Below, one piece after another: positions 50,079-59,517 of a DNA stretch of 64,000 nucleotides. Each line of letters opens with the position of its first letter. The stretch's first letter is position 1. Origin of the DNA: Candidatus Obscuribacterales bacterium (GTDB taxonomy: Bacteria; Cyanobacteriota; Vampirovibrionia; Obscuribacterales; Obscuribacteraceae); the NCBI GenBank assembly GCA_019637435.1, contig JAHBVO010000004.1:310001-374000 (forward strand). The letters run 5' to 3'. A program made the translations under genes and the position numbers. Below the pieces are notes generated by a model. That model was not told the DNA's origin, did not search any database, and saw only the letters and a list, made by a program, of their open reading frames with translations.

Positions 50079-52565
50079 TTGTCGGAAGAACCCATCCTGG
50101 AGATTGGTGAACGCAAGAACTCACGACTCGACTTCTTCTTCTGTCTAGGCTTAGTAGGACTCGTAATTGCTCTTTTTGCCAAGACCGTATTTCTGGGTGC
50201 GCCAATTTCGAAGATTCATGTAATAGCTGAATGGGACTCGATTTTTAAGAATTTTGCGACCGGAAAGTCGCAGTTGATGGACCCCTCTCAGATACTGCTG
50301 ATGGTGCCTTATTATTTGCTTGTTGGGAGGATGTGGCATGGCGGTGAACTTCCGCTGTGGAACTCGGAAAGTGGCTTTGGGGCGCCTCTGGTAGCCGACC
50401 CGCAGGCATTGGCTTTATCAATTTTGCATTTGCCGCTGGCAATCCATCCGACTCTCTCGACTTACAATTACCTTCTCATTTTCGAGTTGGCAGTGGTGGC
50501 AGTCGGTGGATTCATTCTCGGGCGAAGCCTTGCCTTGTCTCGGGCGCCGTCTGTTTTTATCGGTGTCACCCTGCTTTGCTGCCCATTCGAGCAATGGTAT
50601 CTCGAATTGTTGGGGAACGGTTATTGCCTCCTGCCGCTGCTGCTAGCCGCCTTCCTCAACTGCGCAAGAAAGCAAACGGTGCAAAGCTCGCTAATCGCAG
50701 GAGTAGCTGCGTCGATTTTTGTTCTCTCGGCGCATCCGGAGCTTTCTCTGTGCAGCATTACAATAGCCTCGTTATTGCTGTTGATTATGGTGCCGCCTGC
50801 CAAAATATTGCGGGGCGCTCTTTTACTTTGCATTGCTGGAACAATTGCCTTCTGTCTCTCTGCGCCGATGCTATTGCCGTTCGTCGAGTTGCTTATTAAT
50901 TCGGATTCGTATAAATTTGCCAACAGAGCACCTGCCTATTATCCCTGGCAAACTCTAGCGTTTAACCTTGTTCAACCGGGTTTTGGCCCTGCCAGTCCGT
51001 ACTTCGGTTTGCTAACCACTCTGGTATTCCCGCTTGGATTTGCCACTATATATGATGCCTGGAGAACTCTGTCTTCAACGGTTCAGATTCAGGAGCGAGA
51101 TGCCTGGGCGCTCAAGGCAAGCGCCGTAACAGCAGGCCTGGCAGCTTTTGCCTGGGCGATTTCAGCTAAGATCTACCCACTGGGCATCCTGCTTACGAAG
51201 AGACCGTTCTCATACGTCGTCGTTACTTACTTCTTTCCGGTGCTGCTGCTTCTTGTTACCGCTTTTGCGGCGTTCGGCTTGGAGCGCCTTGTCTCCAATA
51301 TGTTGCGAGCTCTGCCCGAAGGTGAACGCATTGTTCCGACTGGTCGCTATAGACACTTCAGCCAAGAGTGGCTGTTGCTGTTGATTCCGGTAGTTCTAAT
51401 TGTCGGCTTTCCGCTAGTTGCACATGAAGGTCATTTGAATCTTGATGTCGCGAATTTCGATATGACGTTGAGCGGAATGCAGCTAGCCAACCGAGATTTG
51501 ATCCGAAACGTTATTCTCGCCGGAGTCGTGTTCTTGATCATCCTGGCTGTGAATCGCACAAAGATGCGCTTTACAGGCGCGGTAGTTGCGGTGGTTCTTT
51601 TACTCGTTGCGAACTGTTTCTCGCAAGTCGCTGTCTCCAAAGGCTCAATGCCTCGGCGACCGGCGTTCGCATATCCGCACACGGAAACTATTGAACGCCT
51701 TCAGTCGCTGCCTGACAGAAGAATGGTATTTACCGGCGAGCATACGATGCGGCCAAATACGAATTTGGTATACAGCCTGCGCGATGCTCGTTTTCACAAT
51801 CCGATCTTTCCGAAATACTACATACGTTTTCTGGAGAAAGCAGGAGCGAAGTTAGATGAGTTCAATCAGGTAATCTCGAATAAACCCTCCAAGATGCTGG
51901 ACGCGGCGAGCGTTGCATACATCATTACGACCGACGTTCCGCTTGATGAGCCAGAGGAGATTTTCGATGATTCTACGCGGGATATCGCAGGAAAGAGGTT
52001 CAAACGAATTGCCGAGACATCGGAAGGCATGCATATTTATGAAAACGTGGACGCGGTTTCGGACGCTTACATTGTCAACGATATTCGACGTGTCGATTCC
52101 GATGATGAAGCTCTCGATGCTGTTTCGTCCAGTAGTTTCGAGCCGGCGAATCAATTAGTTCTTCAAATTCGGCCGGAAGACCGGTCCAAGTTCAATAGTG
52201 AATTTGCGCCGATCGCGAAGTCGGGAATGAGACCTGCACCGACTGGCATAGCCGGAAATGCAATCATCTCTAATCGATCTAGCTTAAACGTCTCTATTCT
52301 TACCGAGTCGAGCGTGCCGGCAATGTTGGTCTTGACCGACATATGGTATCCGGGATGGGAAGCCAGTATTGACGGACGAGCTGTAACGATCGCCAGAGCG
52401 AACTATTCCTTTCGCGCCGTCTGTTTGCCACCCGGTAAGCATACGGTCGAGTTCAATTATCGACCCGTGCCGTTCTTCTTCGGTTGTGGTCTCGCGCTGG
52501 CCGCTTTAATCGTTGTCTTGTTCTCGACGATCAGAGAAAGGCGTGGCAAGCGAAGATTGATTTAG
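50079..52565 (+). CDS. YfhO-family membrane protein
   Basis: A large GT-C-like membrane protein of 828 residues. Start TTG with GGAGG 11 bases upstream. About 12 membrane helices fill the first 500 residues, and GELPLWNSESGFGAPLVADP is the recognisable family motif in the first exoplasmic loop. The exported C-terminal 300 residues end with LTDIWYPGWEASIDGRAVTI and a final membrane helix (FFFGCGLALAALIVVLFS). In Firmicutes YfhO modifies teichoic acids with sugars; here the acceptor is unknown. It lies 21 bases after the MshEN-like gene and converges on a kinase gene with a four-base overlap. Confidence 0.85.
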   Translation: MSEEPILEIGERKNSRLDFFFCLGLVGLVIALFAKTVFLGAPISKIHVIAEWDSIFKNFATGKSQLMDPSQILLMVPYYLLVGRMWHGGELPLWNSESGFGAPLVADPQALALSILHLPLAIHPTLSTYNYLLIFELAVVAVGGFILGRSLALSRAPSVFIGVTLLCCPFEQWYLELLGNGYCLLPLLLAAFLNCARKQTVQSSLIAGVAASIFVLSAHPELSLCSITIASLLLLIMVPPAKILRGALLLCIAGTIAFCLSAPMLLPFVELLINSDSYKFANRAPAYYPWQTLAFNLVQPGFGPASPYFGLLTTLVFPLGFATIYDAWRTLSSTVQIQERDAWALKASAVTAGLAAFAWAISAKIYPLGILLTKRPFSYVVVTYFFPVLLLLVTAFAAFGLERLVSNMLRALPEGERIVPTGRYRHFSQEWLLLLIPVVLIVGFPLVAHEGHLNLDVANFDMTLSGMQLANRDLIRNVILAGVVFLIILAVNRTKMRFTGAVVAVVLLLVANCFSQVAVSKGSMPRRPAFAYPHTETIERLQSLPDRRMVFTGEHTMRPNTNLVYSLRDARFHNPIFPKYYIRFLEKAGAKLDEFNQVISNKPSKMLDAASVAYIITTDVPLDEPEEIFDDSTRDIAGKRFKRIAETSEGMHIYENVDAVSDAYIVNDIRRVDSDDEALDAVSSSSFEPANQLVLQIRPEDRSKFNSEFAPIAKSGMRPAPTGIAGNAIISNRSSLNVSILTESSVPAMLVLTDIWYPGWEASIDGRAVTIARANYSFRAVCLPPGKHTVEFNYRPVPFFFGCGLALAALIVVLFSTIRERRGKRRLI

Positions 52566-54955
52566 TCATCGCCTGCCGTAGCCGAACGCTTCCACTCGAG
52601 TGTGAGATTGGCGCGTTTCAAATCAGTGTTCAATTTTTCGGTCGCGGTTTTGTAATCAGGCGATTTCACCAGTTCTTCGAATGTTTTTTCGTAGTTGGCG
52701 ATCTCGCCGATCTTCTTGTAGCAATATGCAAGCCGGATAAGTTTGTCTGCGTTGTAGAAACCATCATATTGATCGTCGGTTGCGGACAACGCGATAACAC
52801 GTTGGAAGTCTTTGCGGGCTTCCGGGTCTCCAAGCTTTTCGTAAACGAGCCCGCGCAGGAAGTAAATTTCCGGATGTTGGTTTGTTGCTTGCGAGGATGC
52901 GATTCTGTTTAATTCGCCAAGTGCAGCGCTCCAGTCGTAGACGGCTCCGAAAACAAGAGCGCGTTTGCAATATGGACCGATTGCGCCTGGCTCGCATCTG
53001 GTGGCGCTGAAGAAGTCCCAGAGGGCGTCTTTGTATAGACCGCGATCCCAGTTGATCACTCCTCGCGCTTCGTAATATTCGCGACGCGGAGCCAATCTAA
53101 TCGCGGTGGTCAATTCTTGAAATTTCAACTGGCTATCCATCTCGTCTGCGTAGGTCAGAGCATGCTCGTAGCGCGCCCATGCCGCCTTGTTTTTAAGAGG
53201 CTCTCTTATGAAATACTTTTCGTAGACAAGATCAGCTTGAGCTCGCTGTCCCCGCTTTACGTAAGCGTCCGCGAGATTGATGACGGAGCGCTGATTGCGC
53301 GGATCCAGGAGCAGAGAGAACTTCAACAGGTTTTCGTTTAGCGCTGGTGCTCGCTCTTCCATGACACCACCTGTGATGAGATTGAGCATGCCGCTGGTTT
53401 GTTTTGGCACCGAGGAGCACACGAGCATTAGAACAACGGTAGTGAGGACAACGTGCTGAAAACAGAACTCGAAAAAGGGAATTCTTTTGGTGCCACGGAA
53501 TAGGAGGCAGCCGATAGCGGAAATTAATGCAGATCCGAATGCCACCTTGTTGATGAATGGAAGCCAGGTTGCGGCTGTTGTGAGCCCCTCGGGCGCGTGC
53601 ATTGCCGCAAATAGTGAGAGCAGCGGGTCCCAGTTTGAAAGCATTGTAATTGCGTTGTTGAGAAATGCCCAGCAACTAATTGTCAGCGAAATGGAAAGCG
53701 CCGCTCTCCACCAGATCTGGCTCGATCTATTTCCGGAAATGATGTGTTTGATTTGATCGATGGCGGCGATTAGAAATGCGACACTTCCAGTGGCGCAGAC
53801 AAGAAAGATGGAGCTTGAAATGAGGAGCCGCTGCCAGTGCGGATCGAACATGCTCGAGTATTGCCAGATCGCCATAACCAGCAGCGATGCACCCGCGACG
53901 AAACCGAAAATTTGTCCTCTGCTAAATTCGGCTCGCGGTTTTTTATGGCGTATGAACTTGGATGGTTGCTTGCCCTGGCTGATTAGCTCGAGATCTTTGA
54001 TTATTTCGCCGACCGATTGATATCGTCTTTCAGGGTCTTTTTCCAAGCACTTCAACGTGACGCTTTCCAATTTCTTACCCGTTCGATCGAGTTTCTTTTC
54101 CGTGTTAAACGGCAATGCCTCTTCGTTGATGTGTTTGACAATGACTTGAACTGCGTTGCTATCCGAAAACGGAGTGCGACCAGTCAGCATTTCGTAGACC
54201 ATGCAACCCAGCGAATAGATATCCGACCGCTCATCCATCTTGAAACCCAGGCAGTGCTCCGGGCTCATGTACTGTGGACTGCCAAATACTGTTCCGGTCT
54301 CGGTGAGATTATGGGTTTCACGGCTCGTTGCGGTAATAATTTTCGCGATGCCGAAATCCAGAAGTCGAGCGGTTTCTGAACCGTCGCTTGCCCTGGAGAT
54401 AATTACATTAGTTGGTTTAAGGTCTCTGTGAATGACACCATGTTTGTGGGCATGTTCAAGCGCTTCACAAATCTGTGTCCACAAACGGAGAGCTCTAGCT
54501 GCTTCTAGCGGCCCTTCACGGATGAGAAGATCCGATAGCGCTTCGCCCGGGACGTACTCCATCACCAGATACGGTGTACCGTCCGCTGTCTTCCCATGAC
54601 CATAGGTGGCGATCAAATTCTGGTGAGTCAACTGGCAGGAGGCTTCAACTTCCTGTTCAAAACGCTTTTGTGCAACTTGATCTTTTGCCAGATCTTGCTG
54701 CATGAGTTTGACAGCAAAAATTTTGTCCAACTCCTTGTCGTAAACTTTGTAGACTGCACCCATTCCGCCTTTGCCAATGAGTTCGAGAACATCGTATCGA
54801 GCGGCGATATCAGGCCGCTCTCGCTCGGCAAGTTCTTGTAGCTCGGTAGCTGTTTCTGCCACGAGATGAATTGATTCATCGTGCTCTTTTAGTTTGTGTT
54901 TCTTCTTGAAGTTCTCGCCCGTGCGATTACGTTGCTTGTACGGCGTTTGAGTCAT
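52562..54955 (-). CDS. Ser/Thr protein kinase with membrane helices and TPR tail
   Basis: A Hanks-type kinase of about 797 residues. The ATG at 54955 has GAGG nine bases upstream; the frame extends 20 codons back to a GTG without a ribosome binding site. The kinase domain (about 53-320) shows IGKGGMGAVYKVYDKEL, FAVKLMQQDL, VIHRDLKPTNVIIS and LLDFGIAKI, and SPEHCLGFKMDERSDIYSLG. About five membrane helices follow (LVMAIWQYS region through VVLTTVVLMLVC), and the C-terminal 250 residues are TPR-like (AQADLVYEKYFIREPLKN, NRIASSQATNQHPEIYFLRG, KEIGEIANYEKTFEELV-type). It resembles the PknB group with a sensing or scaffold tail. Confidence 0.92.
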   Translation of the reverse strand: MTQTPYKQRNRTGENFKKKHKLKEHDESIHLVAETATELQELAERERPDIAARYDVLELIGKGGMGAVYKVYDKELDKIFAVKLMQQDLAKDQVAQKRFEQEVEASCQLTHQNLIATYGHGKTADGTPYLVMEYVPGEALSDLLIREGPLEAARALRLWTQICEALEHAHKHGVIHRDLKPTNVIISRASDGSETARLLDFGIAKIITATSRETHNLTETGTVFGSPQYMSPEHCLGFKMDERSDIYSLGCMVYEMLTGRTPFSDSNAVQVIVKHINEEALPFNTEKKLDRTGKKLESVTLKCLEKDPERRYQSVGEIIKDLELISQGKQPSKFIRHKKPRAEFSRGQIFGFVAGASLLVMAIWQYSSMFDPHWQRLLISSSIFLVCATGSVAFLIAAIDQIKHIISGNRSSQIWWRAALSISLTISCWAFLNNAITMLSNWDPLLSLFAAMHAPEGLTTAATWLPFINKVAFGSALISAIGCLLFRGTKRIPFFEFCFQHVVLTTVVLMLVCSSVPKQTSGMLNLITGGVMEERAPALNENLLKFSLLLDPRNQRSVINLADAYVKRGQRAQADLVYEKYFIREPLKNKAAWARYEHALTYADEMDSQLKFQELTTAIRLAPRREYYEARGVINWDRGLYKDALWDFFSATRCEPGAIGPYCKRALVFGAVYDWSAALGELNRIASSQATNQHPEIYFLRGLVYEKLGDPEARKDFQRVIALSATDDQYDGFYNADKLIRLAYCYKKIGEIANYEKTFEELVKSPDYKTATEKLNTDLKRANLTLEWKRSATAGDD

Positions 54956-55069
54956 ACGGCGCGCCTCACAATCAATAAAGGGAACTGTTTTATTCCCAAA
55001 GAAATTCTGAGCCACTCGTACAGGCGGCTGATCGGCGATTATTTCTTAACACTTGCATTCGTCATTCGG

Positions 55070-55083
55070 CTTTGGCGCCAAAG
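55070..55083. repeat. Perfect 14-base palindrome upstream of the kinase-TPR gene
   Basis: CTTTGGCGCCAAAG is a perfect palindrome about 115 bases before the kinase ATG and 25 bases after the metal ATPase stop. A related TTTTGGGGCGCCAAAA lies near 62088-62103. It may be an operator. Confidence 0.4.
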
Positions 55084-55109
55084 TCATTGCGGCAGTTTTG
55101 CGCTCGGCT

Positions 55110-58100
55110 TCAGGCGACGGATGAGCGACCGCGAAATCTGATGAGGCTCAATCCGTTGAAGAGTACTACCAGGGTGCTTCCCTCGTGCAGAATGACAGCC
55201 TGACTGATCTGCACCCAACCGCAGATAGTTGCGAGGACCAGCAAGACACTAACTCCAAGTGCGATAGAAAGATTCTGGTTGATCTTTCGTGTGGCTTCAC
55301 GGGCCAGCTCGACCGCAAATGGCAGTTGCTCGAGTCCTTTGCTCATTAGGATTAAGTCCGCAGTCTCCAGAGCCACATCAGAGCCGGTCCCGCCCATCGC
55401 AATGCCAACCGAAGCCGCCGCCAGCGCTGGAGCATCATTGACGCCGTCGCCTACCATCGCGACCCCACCCTCATTGGCGAGGCTGCGCAGCATTTTCGCT
55501 TTGGCGTCCGGCATAAGAGGTGCTCGAGCTTCGTCAATACCTATTTGGTTGGCAATTGCTCTGGCTACAGTTTGATTGTCACCGGAAAGCATGACACTGC
55601 GGGCGATACCAAGCTCTTTGAGCTCTTTCAGGACGCGCGGTGTCTCATTACGTACTGTATCGGCGATCCCGATGGTTCCAAGGAACCGCTCATTCTCTTT
55701 GACTATGACCACAGTCTTGCCATTTTCTTCTAGCTGTGTGGCGCTAGAAATTACGCTCTGCGGAATGTTTGTGAACAAGCTGGAACTGCCCGCCCAGATC
55801 TCTCTTCCTTGTGCTGAAGCCTTGATCCCTTGACCATGAACAGCCTCGCTTTTCTCTGCGTTTACAATTTTGACGTTGTTCGATTTCGCTCTCTCGACTA
55901 TCGCAACGGCCAGCGGATGTGACGAATGCGATTCGGCACTGGCTGCGGCCGCCATCAGTTCGTCAATCGTCACGCCCTCTTCCGGTTTGATTTCGACGAC
56001 GCTCGGCTTTCCGATGGTGAGCGTGCCGGTTTTATCGAACGCGATCGCATCGACTTTGCCCAAGGTTTCCAAATGCACGCCGCCTTTGATCAGCACTCCA
56101 CCCTTGGCTGCTCGTGCCACCGCGGACAATACCGCGGCCGGAGTCGCGATCGCGAGCGCGCAGGGCGAAGCCGCGACCAGGAGCGAGATGCCTCTTAACA
56201 CGGATGCGGTTAGTGATTCGTGGCCGACAAGGAGTAGGAACAAAGTCAGTGCGACCGCACCGACCAGCGTAATTGGGACGAATAATCGCTCGATCTTTTG
56301 TGCGAATTTCTGAGATGCTCCTTTCTGCGCTTCTGCCTCGGACACCATATCGACGATTTTCGCCAGCATGGATTCGGAGGAGAGCTTTTTTACCTCGATT
56401 TCGAGCGAACCATCGGTATTGATGGTACCGGCAAAAACATCTTCGCCAGGACCTTTTGCAACAGGCACCGACTCACCCGTTATAGTTGCCTGATCGAGAA
56501 GTGAGTTGCCGACGAGAATCACTCCGTCCAGCGGAACGCGGTCACCAGGACGGACTATTACGATGTCGCCTCTTTGAACTGTTTGAACGTCCTGCTCTGA
56601 GATTTCGTTGCCATGTTTTACGAGGGCTTTCGATGGTCGGAGCTTGCCGAGTTCTTCGACTGCGTGCCGAGCTTGATCCATGGCTCTGTGCTCGAGTGCA
56701 TGTCCTAAACTGAAGAGGAACAGTAGAAACGCACCCTCGAAAAACGCACCAAGACATCCGGCTCCCACAGCGGCGAGAACCATCAATGTTTCAATGTCTG
56801 CAATTCCCGCGCGAACAGAGTTGAATGCTGCTTTTGCCGGGAAAATTCCAGCGCAGACCATTGCTAGACCGAAGATCGCTTGACCCACCATTTGATCTGA
56901 TGGATTGATGAAGTGTTGATAGATGAAACCGATTGCAAGTAGAATGCCGCCGGCGATTGAGAGAGGCATTTGCAATTTAGGAGCCAGTCCGCCGCCGTGA
57001 GCGTGAAACGAGCAGGCGTGACCCTTCTCCGGCTCTTCGAGTTCATAACCCAAGGCTTTTACGCGCTTGTCGATCTCTTTCGGGTTGGTCAGTTCTCGGT
57101 CATATTCGATGACAAGACGCTCCGCAGCGTAAGCCATGTTGGCAGTCAGGACGCCTTTCATACGCATGAGGGAGTGTTCGATTAAGTAACCACATTGCGC
57201 TGAGTCCATGTTGCGCACGAACCAGGTTCCTTGCAAATAGCGTTTACTGACCTCCTGACCTACGGAGTTAACCGCGTCACGCAGTTTGTCCAGTGAAATT
57301 TTGGTCTCATCATAGTGAATGCATACTTCAGGCACGGTGCTATCTCGTCGAACATGCACATCGCCCACGCCGACCAGCGCTTCAAGAGCGCGTTCCAGCT
57401 GTTCGAACCTTCCAAACTCATCAGTCTCGCCGGGAATGACGATATCGAGCTCAAGCTGGCAGGCTGTTCCGCCTTGCTCCGAGGGACGCTGCTGCAGCTT
57501 CGCTTCTTTGCGTCGTTTGTCCGTGTCTACCTTGACGTGATGGTGGTGACCGCCGCATCCGTGCCCGTGCTCGTGATCATGGTCGTGATCGTGCCCGCAG
57601 CTGTGTCCATGACCGTGGTCGTGCCCATGCTCGTGATCGTGATTGCAGCCCGGTCCGTGAACGTGAACCTTTTCTTCGTGAGCATGATCGTGTTTGCAGC
57701 CCGGACCGTGGACATGAACCTCTTCGTGTTCGTGATCATGTTTACAGCCCGGACCGTGGACATGAACCTTCTCTTCGTGTTCGTGATCATGTTTACAGCC
57801 CGGACCGTGGACATGAACCTTCTCTTCGTGTTCGTGATCATGTTTACAGCCCGGACCGTGGACATGAGCCTTCTCTTCGTGTTCGTGATCATGTTTACAG
57901 CCCGGTCCGTGGACGTGAACCTTCTCTTCGTGTTCGTGTTCGTGATCATGTTTACAGCCCGGACCGTGAACATGAGCCTTCTCTTCGTGTTCGTGAGCAT
58001 GTTTACATCCCGGTCCGTGGACGTGAACCTTCTCTTCGTGTTCGTGTTCGTGTTCGTGCTCGTGTTCGTGATCATGTTTACAGCCCGGTCCGTGGACATG

Positions 58101-58436
58101 AACCTCTTCGTGTTCGTGATCATGTTTACAGCCCGGACCGTGAACATGGTCTGCACTGTGTGGGTGCTCGTCGGCGCCGTCGTCATCATGAGTGCAGTCT
58201 GGTTTCAAACACACATGAACTCGAATCATCTCGGGTTCATGTTCGTGTTCGTGATGGCACTCGGGACCATGCTCATGCTGTTCTTCATGCTCGTGATCGT
58301 GTTCACAATTCGAGCTGTGCGCATGGGCAGATCCCTCAGTTTCATGAGCAACCGCCTCATGACCGTGTTCGTAATTGCATCCGGAATCATGAGTGTGCTC
58401 ATGCTTACAGTCCGGTCCGTGCTCGTGCTTAGCCAT
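55110..58436 (-). CDS. P1B-4-type metal-transporting ATPase with His-rich repeat N-terminus
   Basis: About 1108 residues. The ATG at 58436 is chosen because GAGG lies six bases upstream; a GTG at 58460 is the alternative. Residues 1-300 are packed with His, Glu, Asp and Cys, including ten repeats with HGPGCKH. Two degenerate ferredoxin-like (HMA) regions without CxxC follow (about 325-475). The ATPase core has the phosphatase loop TGES, the SPCALA ion motif (about 757-762) and DKTGT (801-805), an HP motif (SSHPLAVAIVE), GDGVNDAPAL, and the C-terminal HEGS motif in helix 8. SPC together with HEG(G/S) is the signature of P1B-4 pumps, which move Co(II), Zn(II) and related ions out of the cell. 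The substrate is inferred. Confidence 0.92.
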   Translation of the reverse strand: MAKHEHGPDCKHEHTHDSGCNYEHGHEAVAHETEGSAHAHSSNCEHDHEHEEQHEHGPECHHEHEHEPEMIRVHVCLKPDCTHDDDGADEHPHSADHVHGPGCKHDHEHEEVHVHGPGCKHDHEHEHEHEHEHEEKVHVHGPGCKHAHEHEEKAHVHGPGCKHDHEHEHEEKVHVHGPGCKHDHEHEEKAHVHGPGCKHDHEHEEKVHVHGPGCKHDHEHEEKVHVHGPGCKHDHEHEEVHVHGPGCKHDHAHEEKVHVHGPGCNHDHEHGHDHGHGHSCGHDHDHDHEHGHGCGGHHHHVKVDTDKRRKEAKLQQRPSEQGGTACQLELDIVIPGETDEFGRFEQLERALEALVGVGDVHVRRDSTVPEVCIHYDETKISLDKLRDAVNSVGQEVSKRYLQGTWFVRNMDSAQCGYLIEHSLMRMKGVLTANMAYAAERLVIEYDRELTNPKEIDKRVKALGYELEEPEKGHACSFHAHGGGLAPKLQMPLSIAGGILLAIGFIYQHFINPSDQMVGQAIFGLAMVCAGIFPAKAAFNSVRAGIADIETLMVLAAVGAGCLGAFFEGAFLLFLFSLGHALEHRAMDQARHAVEELGKLRPSKALVKHGNEISEQDVQTVQRGDIVIVRPGDRVPLDGVILVGNSLLDQATITGESVPVAKGPGEDVFAGTINTDGSLEIEVKKLSSESMLAKIVDMVSEAEAQKGASQKFAQKIERLFVPITLVGAVALTLFLLLVGHESLTASVLRGISLLVAASPCALAIATPAAVLSAVARAAKGGVLIKGGVHLETLGKVDAIAFDKTGTLTIGKPSVVEIKPEEGVTIDELMAAAASAESHSSHPLAVAIVERAKSNNVKIVNAEKSEAVHGQGIKASAQGREIWAGSSSLFTNIPQSVISSATQLEENGKTVVIVKENERFLGTIGIADTVRNETPRVLKELKELGIARSVMLSGDNQTVARAIANQIGIDEARAPLMPDAKAKMLRSLANEGGVAMVGDGVNDAPALAAASVGIAMGGTGSDVALETADLILMSKGLEQLPFAVELAREATRKINQNLSIALGVSVLLVLATICGWVQISQAVILHEGSTLVVLFNGLSLIRFRGRSSVA
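57638..58150 (-). repeat. Tandem 51-base repeats coding the His/Cys-rich units
   Basis: About ten copies of a unit coding V/A-H-V-H-G-P-G-C-K-H-D-H-E-H-E-E-K. Lengths vary by whole HE codons, so the frame is always kept. The repeats are nearly identical at DNA level over several units, implying recent expansion, and they keep all six frames open, which produces long spurious antisense frames. Confidence 0.9.
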
Positions 58437-58479
58437 GTCCTTCCTCATCGACTCGCTCACCGATAACGATTATGTCGAA

Positions 58480-59457
58480 CTAGTGACCGTGTCCATGACC
58501 TCCCGATTTCCGCTGCGGCTGATTCAGTTGATGGTGATCATCGTCATCATCGTCATCATCATCGTCATCATGGTGATCCTCGTCTGGAATCGGTTGAGTG
58601 AATTTCTGACCGGCGATCTCCAGGGTGAAGGCTGTGCAACCAGGCGGCACATTGAACTCAAGAACTGCTGGCAGTCGAGTTTCATACCGCTTGATCACAT
58701 TCCCTTTGTCATCATATATGGTGCCGCCCTGAGCGACGGTCATGGTTTCATCCACCAGAACCGCTACCAATTCCGCCATCTCTTCCATTCGGTCCGCGAT
58801 GCGGTGGCACCAGAGGTGCCCGATTCCTGGGTACTCTTCGTGGCAGATTTGCTCCATCTGTTCCTCATCAACGTGCTCACCGACACCAACGAGCACGAAG
58901 TTGAGTTTAGGGAGTCGGCCTCCTTCAATCTCCTTCGCCACTTGTTGGGAGTATGCTCTCACATCTTTGGCATCGTAAATCTGGCTGTCCGTGATGATGA
59001 CGGCGAGTCCGCGTTGAGCGCCCTTTTCTTGCTGCGTGCGAATGTACTGAACGTAATCGCGCAGAACCGGCAGCATTACTGTTCCCTTCCCGTAATACTG
59101 GGGACCTGGAAACTTGTAGTTTTTTGCATCGGTCCCGGTTAAATCGCCGACCACTTCAATTTGCGAGCCGTCGCCGGTAGCCCAATATACGACGCGCAAG
59201 ACACCGTCTTTGTCTTTGGTGGCGAGGTATTCGAGCATCCACTGCATCTGGGGTTCGACCTGATTTCGGACGCCTCCAATTTTTGCGAGTATTCCTCGAG
59301 GACCGTATTCGTTTTCCATGCTGGCCGAACCGTCCATGTAGAGGGCGACATCGAGCCCTTCTACGGTCGGATCGTGCAGTAAGGTAGCGAGCACGGTGCC
59401 ATTTTTGTTGTGAACGTCAGAAAACGGTTTGACTATTGTTTCGTGTTTGTGACCCAT
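58480..59457 (-). CDS. von Willebrand A domain protein with Asp/His-rich tail
   Basis: 325 residues. AAGGAT lies nine bases before the ATG. The VWA domain has complete MIDAS residues: DGSAS (D-x-S-x-S, in LYMDGSASMENEYG), the Thr in YYGKGTVMLPVLRDYV, and the Asp in VIITDSQIYD. A conserved C-terminal part follows (HLWCHRIADRMEEMAELVAV, LVDETMTVAQGGTIYDDKG, AFTLEIAGQKFTQP). The tail then reads DEDHHDDDDDDDDDDDHH and GHGHGH, a strong metal-binding sequence. No signal peptide. It lies 43 bases before the metal ATPase gene and 60 bases after its paralogue. Probable role: metal-dependent assembly or sensing; the exact job is unknown. Confidence 0.85.
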   Translation of the reverse strand: MGHKHETIVKPFSDVHNKNGTVLATLLHDPTVEGLDVALYMDGSASMENEYGPRGILAKIGGVRNQVEPQMQWMLEYLATKDKDGVLRVVYWATGDGSQIEVVGDLTGTDAKNYKFPGPQYYGKGTVMLPVLRDYVQYIRTQQEKGAQRGLAVIITDSQIYDAKDVRAYSQQVAKEIEGGRLPKLNFVLVGVGEHVDEEQMEQICHEEYPGIGHLWCHRIADRMEEMAELVAVLVDETMTVAQGGTIYDDKGNVIKRYETRLPAVLEFNVPPGCTAFTLEIAGQKFTQPIPDEDHHDDDDDDDDDDDHHQLNQPQRKSGGHGHGH

Positions 59458-59517
59458 TGTTTTAATCCTTCGGAAAAGACCTGATAGACGCGAATTCCCT
59501 GGAGAGAGCGCTATCGT

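Noticed and set aside
57527..58189. Second minus-strand frame of 220 codons inside the His repeats
   Set aside because: A frame-shifted reading of the same repeats, with a Thr/Met/Arg-rich composition unlike a protein.
57315..58466. Long plus-strand open frame of 383 codons opposite the metal ATPase gene
   Set aside because: It exists because the 51-base repeat is a multiple of three and lacks stops in all frames. Codon use is poor and it is antisense to a clear gene.
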